64,000 nt of DNA from Chryseosolibacter sp049791675 (GTDB lineage Bacteria; Bacteroidota; Bacteroidia; Cytophagales; Cyclobacteriaceae). Both the position numbers and the translations under genes were made by a program. The notes beneath the pieces are model-generated. The model did no database searches. It saw only the letters and a program-made list of their open reading frames with translations, and was not told the origin of the DNA. Positions 43,664-52,931 of the stretch are shown piece after piece. Position 1 is the first letter of the stretch, and every line of letters starts with the position of its first letter. The stretch covers positions 54,473 to 118,472 of the forward strand of contig JBARAD010000105.1 of the NCBI GenBank assembly GCA_049791675.1, read 5' to 3'.

Positions 43664-44740
43664 TCAGGAATATTTTACAACCTTTTTCTCCAGCAATTCC
43701 CTGACAAAATCGTCGTCCGTCAGATGCGGATAGGCATTACACACCCTGTCAATCTCCTCCATTTGTCCAGGGGAAAGTTCTTCAGCCGGATTGAGACACC
43801 ATCTTCCCTCGAGCAGCCCCTGTCTCCTCAAGACTTCATGGATACCGGGAATGCATCCGTGGAAACTGTGCGCTGGATCGAAGATGGCTGCATTCATATC
43901 CGTTACCTCGATGCCACGTGTCAGCAACTCGCTTGCACCAGCCCTTCCGTTAGCCTTGAACTGTCTGATCTCCTCCAGCAGCGCTACGGCTTTGCGCGTC
44001 CAGACCGCCCAGTGTCCAAGAAGTCCCCCTACGAATTCCTTTTCAATTATTTTCCCGCCGGATTCAAAACGGTAAGTAGTTAGCAGGTCGGCAACAATGT
44101 TATCATCATTTCCGGTGTACAATGCAATCTCCTCGTGGCGGCCGGAGGCACACACGGCGCGGACCACGTCGAGCGTCTGGTAGCGGTTGAATGCGGCAAT
44201 CTTGATCGCCTGCACATTGGAGATTCTTGCAAACTGAAGCCAGAAATCATAGGTAAAGATCCTTCCGCCCACACTCGGTTGAAGATAAAATCCGAAGATG
44301 GGGATGATCTCGGCAACGGCTTTCACGCGTTCGAGAATCTGTGCTTCGGTCCAGTCCTTCAAACCGCCCATGCTCAGCAGCGCGATATCATAACCGAACT
44401 TTACTGCTGTTTCTGCCTCGGCAATCGCCTGTTTGGTCGGGCCCACGACGCCCGCAACTTTCACAAAGGGCCGATTTAACGCGGCAGCTTTTATTTCATC
44501 CGCCGCCAGTTCCAGCACGCGGCCATACAGATTGATCTTCGGATCGCGTATTTCAAACTGGGTGGTGTGCACACCAACGGCAACGCCACCGGAACCACAT
44601 GCCATGTAATATCGTGTCAATCCGCGTTGACGCTTTTCATCGAGCTGGCCGCTGGCATTCAGTGCAAGCGGATGGGCGGGAATAACGGTGCCCTGGTGCA
44701 GCAGATCTCTTATTTCGCTCTTGATCGTATTCGTCTTCAT
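43664..44740 (-). CDS. DHDPS/N-acetylneuraminate-lyase family aldolase (divergent)
   Basis: 358 residues, somewhat longer than usual. The barrel starts at VIPAHPLALNASGQLDEKRQRGLTRYY. The pyruvate-binding region reads CGSGGVAVGVHTTQFE where classical members have GTTGE. The Schiff-base lysine is probably that in VQAIKIAAFNRYQTL (near residue 190). It may form or cleave a 2-keto-3-deoxy sugar acid. Its start lies 3 bp past the stop of the epimerase gene, so the two are certainly a unit. It is unlike the aldolase at 7.3 kb in length and motifs. Confidence 0.82.
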   Translation of the reverse strand: MKTNTIKSEIRDLLHQGTVIPAHPLALNASGQLDEKRQRGLTRYYMACGSGGVAVGVHTTQFEIRDPKINLYGRVLELAADEIKAAALNRPFVKVAGVVGPTKQAIAEAETAVKFGYDIALLSMGGLKDWTEAQILERVKAVAEIIPIFGFYLQPSVGGRIFTYDFWLQFARISNVQAIKIAAFNRYQTLDVVRAVCASGRHEEIALYTGNDDNIVADLLTTYRFESGGKIIEKEFVGGLLGHWAVWTRKAVALLEEIRQFKANGRAGASELLTRGIEVTDMNAAIFDPAHSFHGCIPGIHEVLRRQGLLEGRWCLNPAEELSPGQMEEIDRVCNAYPHLTDDDFVRELLEKKVVKYS

Positions 44741-44743
44741 AAG

Positions 44744-45760
44744 TTAAAACTTGCCATTCCTTTCCTGGAAATGCGTTGGTTTATTAATGGTCTTTCCGCC
44801 GAGTGTCACCCAGCGTGCAATCAGTTCAATCATCTGCCGGATGGATACCCTGGGATAACCAAACAACTGATGCGATAACGACGCGTTGCTTAGCAATGCG
44901 GTGGTTTGTACTTCATTGATGAACAGGGGCTCCTGGCCAAGCAGAAGTCCGAATTGCTGTGCCAGCCATCTCACCGAAACTGTTTCCGGACCGGTCACAT
45001 TCAAAATTTTTGCAGGCACATCGCAGTGCAGTAACGACCGGATGGCGATTTCATTTGCATCGCCCTGCCAGATCACGTTCACAAACCCTGTAGTAAGGTC
45101 GATGGGTCGCTGTTCCAATACAGCCTTCGCGATTTCAAGCAGCACACCGTAACGCAGGTCGATGGCATAGTTCAGACGGTAAATGAGTGTCGGGGTATTG
45201 TTCTTGCCTGCAAAATGCTGGAAGATCCGCTCGCGTCCCAGACAGGACTGACCGTATTCTCCAACGGGCCCGGTAGGCTGGTCTTCAGAGGGGCCGCCTT
45301 CGCTGATGCGCGAGAACGGATATACGTTGCCGGTAGAAAAAGCTACAATGCGCGATTTTTTATAACGCTCGGCTACACGCCCGGGGAGATAGGCGTTCAT
45401 TGCCCACGTGAAGGGCTCCTTGCCCGTTGTTCCGAATTTCGTTCCAGCGAGATACAACACATTCGGCGCATCCGGTAACGCGGCGAGATCATCTTCATTC
45501 AAAAGATCCGCGGCAATGGTTTCGATTCCCTCAGCCTCGAGTTCAGCGCGCGTGTCCGCTTCGGAAAAACGCGAGACGCCGATGATGCGTCTCTTGGTGC
45601 CTGCCTTGTCTGACGCAATTTTCGCGAGCCGCGCCATACTGGGCCCCATCTTTCCGGCGACGCCGAGCAGGATGATGTCTCCCTTCAACGCCCGCATGTC
45701 CTCGATCAGCGCCTCGGAAGGTTTCAGTAGTTCCTGTTCCAATAATTCAAGTTCGTTCAT
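44744..45760 (-). CDS. NAD-dependent epimerase/dehydratase-like protein
   Basis: 338 residues, extended-SDR fold. The nucleotide-binding loop is IILLGVAGKMGPSMARLA (near residue 30), and VLYLAGTKFGT follows. The usual YxxxK pair reads YGQSC: tyrosine is kept, but lysine is replaced by cysteine. The epimerase therefore may not use the standard proton relay. It precedes a DHDPS-family aldolase by 3 bp. The pair looks like a sugar-acid pathway segment: oxidation or dehydration, then aldol cleavage. No signal peptide is present. Confidence 0.8.
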   Translation of the reverse strand: MNELELLEQELLKPSEALIEDMRALKGDIILLGVAGKMGPSMARLAKIASDKAGTKRRIIGVSRFSEADTRAELEAEGIETIAADLLNEDDLAALPDAPNVLYLAGTKFGTTGKEPFTWAMNAYLPGRVAERYKKSRIVAFSTGNVYPFSRISEGGPSEDQPTGPVGEYGQSCLGRERIFQHFAGKNNTPTLIYRLNYAIDLRYGVLLEIAKAVLEQRPIDLTTGFVNVIWQGDANEIAIRSLLHCDVPAKILNVTGPETVSVRWLAQQFGLLLGQEPLFINEVQTTALLSNASLSHQLFGYPRVSIRQMIELIARWVTLGGKTINKPTHFQERNGKF

Positions 45761-45794
45761 TTCAATCCACTTAAGCTTTATATATAAAATAGAA

Positions 45795-47387
45795 TTACTT
45801 TTTTACTTCATTCCGCATCCTTGCAACGTCGGCGGGGCTCACATTTTCATCCTTTCGTCCGAAAGCAGAACGCACATACTTCACCACGTCCGCCACTTCC
45901 TGGTCAGAAAGGAAATTGAAACCCGGCATGTCCATATCATACTTGACGCCGGCCACCGTCAGCGGACCTGATAATCCGTGCAGTACTACCCGTATAAGTT
46001 CTTTCTTATCGGCGCGCACACGTGAAGATCCCTTCAAAGGCGGGAAACTGCCTGACACACCTGTGCCATCGGCCTTGTGGCAGGAAGCGCAGTAATTATT
46101 ATAAACGACAGCGCCGGCATCGCCGGTGACAGCTTTTGCAGGGGAAGCAGTTGATTTCACGGGGCCTTTATTGCTGCCGCCTTTCGCCACGGGCGCTGTT
46201 GTCCCGGCTTTTGATATTCTGATAATTCTGTCATCATTGTCTTTCGGAAAACCCTCAACAGGATTCCAGTCTCTGTTACTGGTTGCCAAATACACATCTC
46301 CCTCCGGAGAAACGCAAATATCGCGAAGGCGTCCGAAACTTTTTTCGAAATATACCTGCTCACCGACCACCTTGTCGCCCGCATCGTTGAGTTTTAATAC
46401 GCGCAGGCTTTGGGTTTTCAAGGTAACGAGTAAAAGAGAATTTTGCCATTCCGGGATGGCGGAACTGCCATAATAATCAAGCCCCGCGGGTGCAATGGTG
46501 GGAGTCCACGCCATGAGTGGCCCCCTGACGGCATGGGCAGCGCAATAATCGGTTTCTTCAGGCTGATCACAATCACCCGATACATTGGGATATCCGTAAT
46601 TCCCCGCCCGCACAATGAGATTGACTTCGTCATTAATAACATTGCCATGCTCTGCACTGTAGAGTTTACCATTCGGAGCGTACACCAGCCCCTGCGGTAC
46701 ACGGAAGCCGAGCGCCCACACCGGACTGCCCGGAAAAGGATTATCTTCCGGGATCGTACCATCGATATTCAAACGCAGTATCTTGCCACTGGGCGTCTCC
46801 AGACGCTGCGCATTACCGGAGTTGGCCGCATCGTTCTTATGATCCGCATCCCCTGTGGCAAGCATCAGTTTTCCGTCGGGAGCAAATACAATACGGGATC
46901 CGTTATGACCAATATCTGCAGGGACCTCGAGCAGCGTAAGGGGTTCATTCAAAGTCGTTCCTGTGTACGTGTACCGGACCCACCGCGACCGCAGATCCGT
47001 GCCCTTCATATAGGTATAGTTCAGGAACACATAGGGAGAATTTTTCATGTCGGGATGCAACGTCATGCACAACAATCCGAGTGTGCGATTGCGGTGGACA
47101 TCCGGAATGATGCGGAGCAATAACCGCTGTTCCCCGGTTTGCGGATTCAGCCTGCTGACTGTTCCGCTTTGCTCGGTGAACCATATCCAGTTGTCAGGAC
47201 CCCAGGTGATCTCCCAGGGAACATCAAGGTGCGCGGCGACCGTGGTGACGGTAAGGATGGTTGAATCCTGCACGACAGAGGGGAATTCATGCGTTGCTGT
47301 TCTGTTCTCCGATGTTCGCCGTGCGTATGGGCTGTCACACAGCGGAAGAAACAACAACACAAAACACAGGTTCAACGATAATCTCAT
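45795..47387 (-). CDS. PQQ-type sugar dehydrogenase (glucose/sorbosone DH) fused to cytochrome c
   Basis: 530 residues with a signal peptide. Residues 45-400 form the soluble glucose/sorbosone dehydrogenase propeller (VAAHLDVPWEITWGPDNWIWFTE; GHNGSRIVFAPDGKLM; VINDEVNLIVRAGNYGYPNVSG; PTIAPAGLDYY). A linker leads to a cytochrome c domain with the haem motif CASCHK at about residue 433 and a likely methionine ligand in DMPGF. It should oxidise a sugar in the periplasm and pass electrons through its own haem. It precedes the epimerase-aldolase pair by 34 bp, which suggests that it makes the oxidised sugar for them. Confidence 0.92.
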   Translation of the reverse strand: MRLSLNLCFVLLFLPLCDSPYARRTSENRTATHEFPSVVQDSTILTVTTVAAHLDVPWEITWGPDNWIWFTEQSGTVSRLNPQTGEQRLLLRIIPDVHRNRTLGLLCMTLHPDMKNSPYVFLNYTYMKGTDLRSRWVRYTYTGTTLNEPLTLLEVPADIGHNGSRIVFAPDGKLMLATGDADHKNDAANSGNAQRLETPSGKILRLNIDGTIPEDNPFPGSPVWALGFRVPQGLVYAPNGKLYSAEHGNVINDEVNLIVRAGNYGYPNVSGDCDQPEETDYCAAHAVRGPLMAWTPTIAPAGLDYYGSSAIPEWQNSLLLVTLKTQSLRVLKLNDAGDKVVGEQVYFEKSFGRLRDICVSPEGDVYLATSNRDWNPVEGFPKDNDDRIIRISKAGTTAPVAKGGSNKGPVKSTASPAKAVTGDAGAVVYNNYCASCHKADGTGVSGSFPPLKGSSRVRADKKELIRVVLHGLSGPLTVAGVKYDMDMPGFNFLSDQEVADVVKYVRSAFGRKDENVSPADVARMRNEVKK

Positions 47388-47440
47388 GATATGTATTCTA
47401 TTTCAAATCTTCACGTTCCGGTAATTCTCATAATATCTTA

Positions 47441-48646
47441 TTACCGTTTAAACCGGTAAACATGTTCCGCAAGTGGCGCAAACTCATCCATGAAGCTACC
47501 CTCCCCGGCCGTGATGGTGCGGTTCTCATCGACAACTTCAATCCGCGTACCCGCCTTTAATTTTTCAACCGTAAATGTAGCCAAACCATTTCGCGGATAG
47601 ATCGGGTCGAACTGCCGGGCACGCTCCGCTCCCGGACCGAGATCAATATTCTGCGCGAAAATATAAATATTCCCATTGCTTTCCGTAGCCTTCAAGTGGC
47701 AGTTCAGATTCTGACCCAGCTTCATCTCAATACTTCGCTTTGCAGGAGCGGCCAGGATCGCCGGCGCAAGTCTCGTAAGCTGTGCATTCAAACGACCCAG
47801 CTCCAACTGCATGTCAGCAGTGGCTGCAAATTCCCTGAACTCGGGAAACCATGCATGTGTGAAATAACCGATGGCGGTTGCACCGCGAATCACTGCCTGC
47901 CACACCTCATTGCGTGTGTGGACAGGTAAAACATCAGGTTGTTTTTCATAACTCATCCACTTGCTGCCTTTGCTCGTTTCAATCCATGCATATACTGGTC
48001 GCTCACCGCCGAGATCGCGGAGCTGAGATACGCCCTTTCCTACCCAGTCAAGATGTGACGCATAGCCGGATCCGTAGATCGGATAAATATCAAAGCCGAT
48101 CACATCCGTTTTCCGGATGAAATCAGGGTAGATGCTCTTGCGGAATTCCTCAGGATAGGTGCTTTGCTCCTTCGTGAAATGACCTGTTAATGTCATGAAT
48201 AGCAATCGGTCAGGATCAGATGCCTTGATCTTGCCGGCCTTCTCAACAACACTTTCCGGTTCCTGTCTCGGTTGAGCGTCTTTGCCTTTTCCCCGCGGCA
48301 TGTCTGGCTCGTCATCGAAGATCCACCCGAGGATATTTTCATGCACTTTATTTTCTTCTTTGAAACCTGGAACGACATAGGCACCTGATTCCCATGCGGC
48401 TACGGGGTCTGCATGACCTGCATGGGTATTGAACCCAAGACTCCCCAGCTGACCGTAATTTTTAGTGGGCTGAGCCCACGACATAATGGGGAGAAAAGGC
48501 TGACCGTTGACAATCAGTTCGCGGTTCTTGCCCACGGTTACTTTGCGGATAGGCTTTAATGCATCCTGCGCCTGTACATCCTCCGTCCATGAAAGGAACA
48601 GGGTGATGAGAAAAATGACAGCGATTGCACAACGGTGGACAACCAT
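47441..48646 (-). CDS. Secreted TIM-barrel glycosidase-like protein
   Basis: About 401 residues. The ATG at 48646 gives a normal signal peptide (CAIAVIFLITLFLSW...VQAQ); the longer frame start at 48703 is less likely. The body suggests a glycoside-hydrolase barrel: RELIVNGQPFLPIMSWAQP, GWIFDDEPDMPRGKG (a possible acid residue pair), VIGFDIYPIYGSGY, RPVYAWIETSKG, then a beta-sandwich C-terminal part. I cannot assign a GH family. It is divergent from a heparinase-like gene, with a LacI-type palindrome between them. Confidence 0.75.
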   Translation of the reverse strand: MVVHRCAIAVIFLITLFLSWTEDVQAQDALKPIRKVTVGKNRELIVNGQPFLPIMSWAQPTKNYGQLGSLGFNTHAGHADPVAAWESGAYVVPGFKEENKVHENILGWIFDDEPDMPRGKGKDAQPRQEPESVVEKAGKIKASDPDRLLFMTLTGHFTKEQSTYPEEFRKSIYPDFIRKTDVIGFDIYPIYGSGYASHLDWVGKGVSQLRDLGGERPVYAWIETSKGSKWMSYEKQPDVLPVHTRNEVWQAVIRGATAIGYFTHAWFPEFREFAATADMQLELGRLNAQLTRLAPAILAAPAKRSIEMKLGQNLNCHLKATESNGNIYIFAQNIDLGPGAERARQFDPIYPRNGLATFTVEKLKAGTRIEVVDENRTITAGEGSFMDEFAPLAEHVYRFKR

Positions 48647-49056
48647 GCGGTTATGCGCCGATGCGGCGGCGAAAATTTTAGCGCTGAGAATTCGGGATTT
48701 CATGATTGAACAGTTGCGTTACAGGTAAGGTATTCGTAAAAGTTATGGCCCGCCGCGAGCCCTCCGTCTTTCTTTATATGCCCCTCCCTCATGGCCCGCC
48801 ATGCGTCAGGCTACGGGTACGTACCCGAAAGATAAGCCTTTTCCTTGCAAATTAAAATTACCGCGCCGCCCGGCACGCATGCATCGCAACAGCTGTCCGT
48901 GCCGCCGCGATACGCATTTCAAACAGGAAAAAAACCGCTTTTGACGAGTGCGCGCCCGCGAAGTAAAAATATTTGTATTCATTAAAAATTGCCTGCTCTT
49001 TTACACGGACGGAAAGCCGATGCTGCGACGATCACCAGCCCACACAATACATTGCC
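48647..49056. other. 410-bp divergent spacer with an operator
   Basis: This spacer separates the secreted TIM-barrel gene (minus) from the heparinase-like gene (plus). It holds the palindrome at 48812-48829. An AT-rich stretch AAAAATATTTG at 48965-48975 could be part of a plus-strand promoter. I see no gene. Confidence 0.5.
48812..48829. promoter_or_regulatory. LacI-type operator palindrome, site 2
   Basis: TACGGGTACGTACCCGAA, one mismatch from the perfect form at 63624. It sits in the divergent spacer, about 165 bp from the TIM-barrel gene and 230 bp from the heparinase-like gene, so one regulator could control both. Confidence 0.75.
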
Positions 49057-51111
49057 ATGACCCTGCTGAAAGAAAAAACCTCCTTGCTCCTGTTGACCTT
49101 CATGTTACTTGCGGCACCGGTCGCCCGTGGCCAGCACGGCGAACAAAGAAACATCCTCACGCGGGCGCTCACACAGCTTGATCTGGACAAGGACCTGGTA
49201 ACAGACCATTCCTGGATCCGGTTACCGGGCTACAAAGACCGCGATTTCTGGAACGACCTGCCCGCCCTCACGCGGGAGCATTACATCGCTGCCGCGGAAG
49301 AATACCTTGACTATGGATGGCCGGGCGTGAAAGCAACGGACTACCTGGAGATCATCCGATCGGGAAACCGTCTGCAGGACGTCTACTACGGTCCACGGGC
49401 TGCTCATAGCGCGCTCGTGATGGGAGAACTGGTGGAAGGAAAGGGACGGTTTATCGATCAGATCATCAACGGCGTCTGGTATTTCTCCGAACAGACCTGG
49501 TGGGGCTGGTCTGCACATTTCTACCTGCAGCAGGCGCCCAACGGACTCCCGGATGTCAATGAACCAACGATAGACCTGGGCGTCGGCGAACTGGCCAACA
49601 ACCTGGCCTGGACATGGTTCCTGTTCCGGGAGGAATTTGACAAGGTCCATCCGCTGATTTCGCACCGGCTGAAACAAGAAATCGTAAGAAAAGTAATCAT
49701 TCCCTATTACACGCGCGATGATTTCTGGTGGATGAGTCTCAAACCGGAAGAAGGTTACAGTGTAAACACACCGGATAATCCCTGGAGAGATTACCGCAAC
49801 GAATACAATGCCAACCTCCTTGTCTCGGCAAAGATCGCCGGCTCAGGTGTGAACAACTGGAATCCGTGGGTGAACTACAACATGCTGAACTGCATTCTCC
49901 TGCTCGAGGATGACCCGGCGAAAAAACGGGAAGCCATCCGCAAACTGATCCGCTCGCTCGACCAGTTTCCGAACAGTTATCCGAACGACGGAGGCTGCGA
50001 TGAAGGTCCCTCCTACTGGGGCGTTGCGGGATCTGTATTATACCAGAGCCTCGCCGTACTCAAACAGGTAACCGGTGGAAAATTTGATGTTTTCGGAGAT
50101 CCGCTTATTCAGAACATCGGAAAATATTTTTACAAGGTAAATATTCACGCACCCTACTTTATCAATTTCGCTGACGCGGATGCCACAACGGGCGGCAGCC
50201 CCTATCAGGTTTACCAATACGGGAAAGCCATCCAGGATCCGGTCATGCAACAGTTTGGAGCCTACCTCGCGAAGCTCAACAAGTGGGGAGAAAAAAATCT
50301 TTCAGGCCGTATCCCCGACCAGATCGAACAGCTCACACACTTCGGGGAAATTCTGAACGCGGAAGCAAAGGAGGCGCTGGTTGCCGACTTCTGGCTACCT
50401 GACACACAGGTAGGCGGCGGAAGGGATGCAGCCGGAAGCTATCAGGGATTTTTCTTCGGCGCCAAGGGAGGTCATAACAGCGAAGCGCACAACCACAACG
50501 ATGTGGGCTCAGCAGTGATGTACTACGACGGTAAACCGTGCCTCATTGATCTCGGCAGGGAAGAATATACAGCCAAAACTTTCAGCAAAGGCCGCTACGA
50601 TATCTGGACAATGCAATCACTTTATCACAATGTCCCGGCGATCAATGGCATCGCGCAAATGCAGGGCAGGAAGTTCCATGCGGAAAAGACACGTTTCACA
50701 TCCAGCAGGCAGTCCGTTGTGTTCTCCACAGATATCGCCAAAGCTTATCCGGAAAGCGCATCGGTCCAAAGCTGGGTGCGTACCTATACCCTGAAACGCG
50801 GCAAAAGCTTTTCAATAGCCGATCAGTACGAGCTCACACAAAACAATGAAGGCATCACAAGCTCCAATTTCATGACGTACTGCAAGGTAACGGAAGTGAA
50901 CCCCGGTCTCTTACAGTTTGATGGCGAGGGCTTCACGCTGCTCATGCGCTATGATCCCAGGATCGTAAACCCGAAAGTTGAATTCATCGAGGTCAAGGAT
51001 GTAAAGCTCCGACAATATTGGCCGCAAGGTGTAACAAGGGTTGTCCTGGAATTCATCCAGCCTGCGCTGAAAGGGAAGCATGAAGTTGTTTTTACTAAGA
51101 AAGCCTTTTAG
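49057..51111 (+). CDS. Heparinase II/III-family polysaccharide lyase (alginate-lyase-like)
   Basis: About 684 residues from the ATG at 49057, which gives a good signal peptide (SLLLLTFMLLAAPVARGQ); the frame's earlier ATG at 48973 would add 28 unsuited residues. An alpha/alpha toroid (residues 30-380) has NNLAWTWFLFREEF and YPNDGGCDEGPSYWGVAG with the family's tyrosine-tryptophan turn. The second part is the heparinase II/III domain: NSEAHNHNDVGSAVMYYDG with catalytic histidines, DLGREEYTAKTFS and YDIWTMQSLYHNVPAINGI. It should beta-eliminate a uronic-acid polymer. It is convergent with the sialate O-acetylesterase gene. Confidence 0.9.
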   Translation: MTLLKEKTSLLLLTFMLLAAPVARGQHGEQRNILTRALTQLDLDKDLVTDHSWIRLPGYKDRDFWNDLPALTREHYIAAAEEYLDYGWPGVKATDYLEIIRSGNRLQDVYYGPRAAHSALVMGELVEGKGRFIDQIINGVWYFSEQTWWGWSAHFYLQQAPNGLPDVNEPTIDLGVGELANNLAWTWFLFREEFDKVHPLISHRLKQEIVRKVIIPYYTRDDFWWMSLKPEEGYSVNTPDNPWRDYRNEYNANLLVSAKIAGSGVNNWNPWVNYNMLNCILLLEDDPAKKREAIRKLIRSLDQFPNSYPNDGGCDEGPSYWGVAGSVLYQSLAVLKQVTGGKFDVFGDPLIQNIGKYFYKVNIHAPYFINFADADATTGGSPYQVYQYGKAIQDPVMQQFGAYLAKLNKWGEKNLSGRIPDQIEQLTHFGEILNAEAKEALVADFWLPDTQVGGGRDAAGSYQGFFFGAKGGHNSEAHNHNDVGSAVMYYDGKPCLIDLGREEYTAKTFSKGRYDIWTMQSLYHNVPAINGIAQMQGRKFHAEKTRFTSSRQSVVFSTDIAKAYPESASVQSWVRTYTLKRGKSFSIADQYELTQNNEGITSSNFMTYCKVTEVNPGLLQFDGEGFTLLMRYDPRIVNPKVEFIEVKDVKLRQYWPQGVTRVVLEFIQPALKGKHEVVFTKKAF

Positions 51112-51199
51112 GCAGATACAGCAGTTCCCGGCAAAACAGAAAAAAATAAGACCTTCAAACTTCTCAACGACCCGGTTACGGGCTAGCATTTCTCAGAGA

Positions 51200-52648
51200 T
51201 CACCACGCATCCGTGCGGAACGGAGATGCGGGCAGGCCCTCGCCGTTGTAAAGGTTCGCATCACCGGGATTGTCGGCCCAGGCATAGCGCACCGCCACAG
51301 GATTGGGAACTTTGTCGGAATAGACGACTACCTGATCACCCCGGACCATGGCCCGGGCCCAGTGAAACTTTTTGTCGGCGCCCGCGATGGCAAACGACTT
51401 CAGATAGCCGTATCTATCTTTTGCCACCAGCCCACCCTCCACATGTTTGAAGTTAAGGACGATCTTGTTTTCTTCAGTTTGCATGGATTGGTAAACGGGG
51501 CCACTGTCAACGACATCCTTTCCGTAAACAAGTTTCAAGGCATTCCGCGACAAACGATACCCGACGTCCTGTTTATTTTTCGGGTGGATATCTTTTGCTT
51601 CGCCGACATCGATGGCCACTGTCATGGCAGTATTCGGAACGGAGAGCGACATCAACTGCGCTTCCCTGAGTTTTGCCCAGTTACTGGGGCCTGGCTCCTG
51701 GGGTTCATCCGTGTAATTGGCAAGTTGGACAAACAGGAAAGGAAGGTCGGGCTGGTTCCATTTCTCCCTCCAGCATTGCATCATATTGGGGAAGAGCATC
51801 CTGTATAGCGGACCTTCATACGCATTTGATTCGCCCTGATACCAGATGACTCCTTTCACAGGAAGATCTATCATGGGATGGATCATTCCGTTGTAGAGAG
51901 AGGTATGGACTTTGTTGGGATGAACATCGACACCGGGCTGCATTTTTTGAACAGTCTCTGCCAACACCTCGGGATAGTTTTTGTACTTGTCGGCTTTCGT
52001 CAGGTAATCCATGCTGGTCCATGCCTCTACATTCGAGCCGCCCCAGGAGGAATGGATCAATCCGACGGGGACGTTCAATTCCTGATAGATATTTCTTCCA
52101 AAAAAGTACGCCACTGCACTGAAGCCGGGAATGCTTTCAGGCGAACATATTTTCCACGACGCAGATTTGATATCGCTTGCAGGTTCGGCGGGCATGTTCC
52201 GCGGAACATCCATCAGCCGTATCATCGGGAAATTCGCCGCGGCGATTTCCTGGTCAGGGTTAAGGGCATTCTTCACTGCCACGCCCATATTGGATTGTCC
52301 GGAGCAAACCCACAGGTCACCGATCAGGATATTATTTAAGGTGATTTTATTTTTACCCTCCACGACCATTTCATGGGGGCCGCCTGCTTTCATTTGCGGA
52401 AAAATCAGCTTCCATTTTCCGGAAGCGTCGGCTTTTGCTTTTTTCGTGACGTTGTTAAAGACAACGCTGACGCGCTCTCCTTTGTCGGCCCATCCCCAGA
52501 TGACGATGGCCCGGTCACGCTGCAGCACCATATCGCTGGAAAATATGCCGGCCAGCCTCACCTCCCCCACTACCGGTAGCGCCAGGATGGTTAATAAGAA
52601 AAAGATGATCACCGGACGCATCTTCTGTGTTCTCATGTGAATGTTCAT
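51200..52648 (-). CDS. Sialate O-acetylesterase-type SGNH hydrolase
   Basis: About 482 residues from the ATG at 52648; in-frame ATGs at 52636 and 52621 are also possible, and the reading frame further upstream comes only from a 9-bp tandem array. A signal peptide (PVIIFFLLTILALPVVG) leads to the SASA layout: FSSDMVLQRDRAIVIWGWADKG, LWVCSGQSNMGVAV (nucleophile Ser), HPMIDLPVKGVIWYQGESNA and EAKDIHPKNKQDVGYR (Asp-His). It removes acetyl groups from sialic acids or other acetylated glycans. It is the only gene here that is preceded by a long repeat. Confidence 0.9.
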   Translation of the reverse strand: MNIHMRTQKMRPVIIFFLLTILALPVVGEVRLAGIFSSDMVLQRDRAIVIWGWADKGERVSVVFNNVTKKAKADASGKWKLIFPQMKAGGPHEMVVEGKNKITLNNILIGDLWVCSGQSNMGVAVKNALNPDQEIAAANFPMIRLMDVPRNMPAEPASDIKSASWKICSPESIPGFSAVAYFFGRNIYQELNVPVGLIHSSWGGSNVEAWTSMDYLTKADKYKNYPEVLAETVQKMQPGVDVHPNKVHTSLYNGMIHPMIDLPVKGVIWYQGESNAYEGPLYRMLFPNMMQCWREKWNQPDLPFLFVQLANYTDEPQEPGPSNWAKLREAQLMSLSVPNTAMTVAIDVGEAKDIHPKNKQDVGYRLSRNALKLVYGKDVVDSGPVYQSMQTEENKIVLNFKHVEGGLVAKDRYGYLKSFAIAGADKKFHWARAMVRGDQVVVYSDKVPNPVAVRYAWADNPGDANLYNGEGLPASPFRTDAW

Positions 52649-52700
52649 TATGACTATACTTTTGATTTTACACTCCGGCAATAGGTCCTGCATTTCCCCC

Positions 52701-52920
52701 AACCTTCTCAACTTCTCAAACATCTCAGACATCTCAAACTTCCCAAACTTCTTAAACTTCTCAAACATATCAGACATCCCAAACCTCTCAGACATCTCAG
52801 ACATCTCAAACATCTCAAACTTCTTAAACTTCTTAAACTTCTAGAACATCTCAGACATCTCAAACATCTCAGACATCTCAGACATCTCAAACTTCTTAAA
52901 CTTCTAGAACATCCCAGACA
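52701..52920. repeat. 9-bp tandem array, about 24 units
   Basis: About 24 contiguous 9-bp units of the types GACATCTCA, AACATCTCA and AACTTCTTA, each with at most a few changes. Because 9 is a multiple of 3, it leaves open frames on both strands with three-residue periods; these are not genes. It lies between the TlpA stop and the O-acetylesterase start, in the latter's likely leader. Confidence 0.95.
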
Positions 52921-52931
52921 TTCAACAAAAC

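Noticed and set aside
52649..52813. A 55-residue N-terminal extension of the O-acetylesterase
   Set aside because: It is read from the tandem array and its edge; a normal signal peptide begins at the ATG at 52648 or just after.
52708..52890. Open frames on both strands inside the 9-bp array, with three-residue periods
   Set aside because: They exist only because the unit length is a multiple of three; composition is wholly repetitive, with no start or domain signals.
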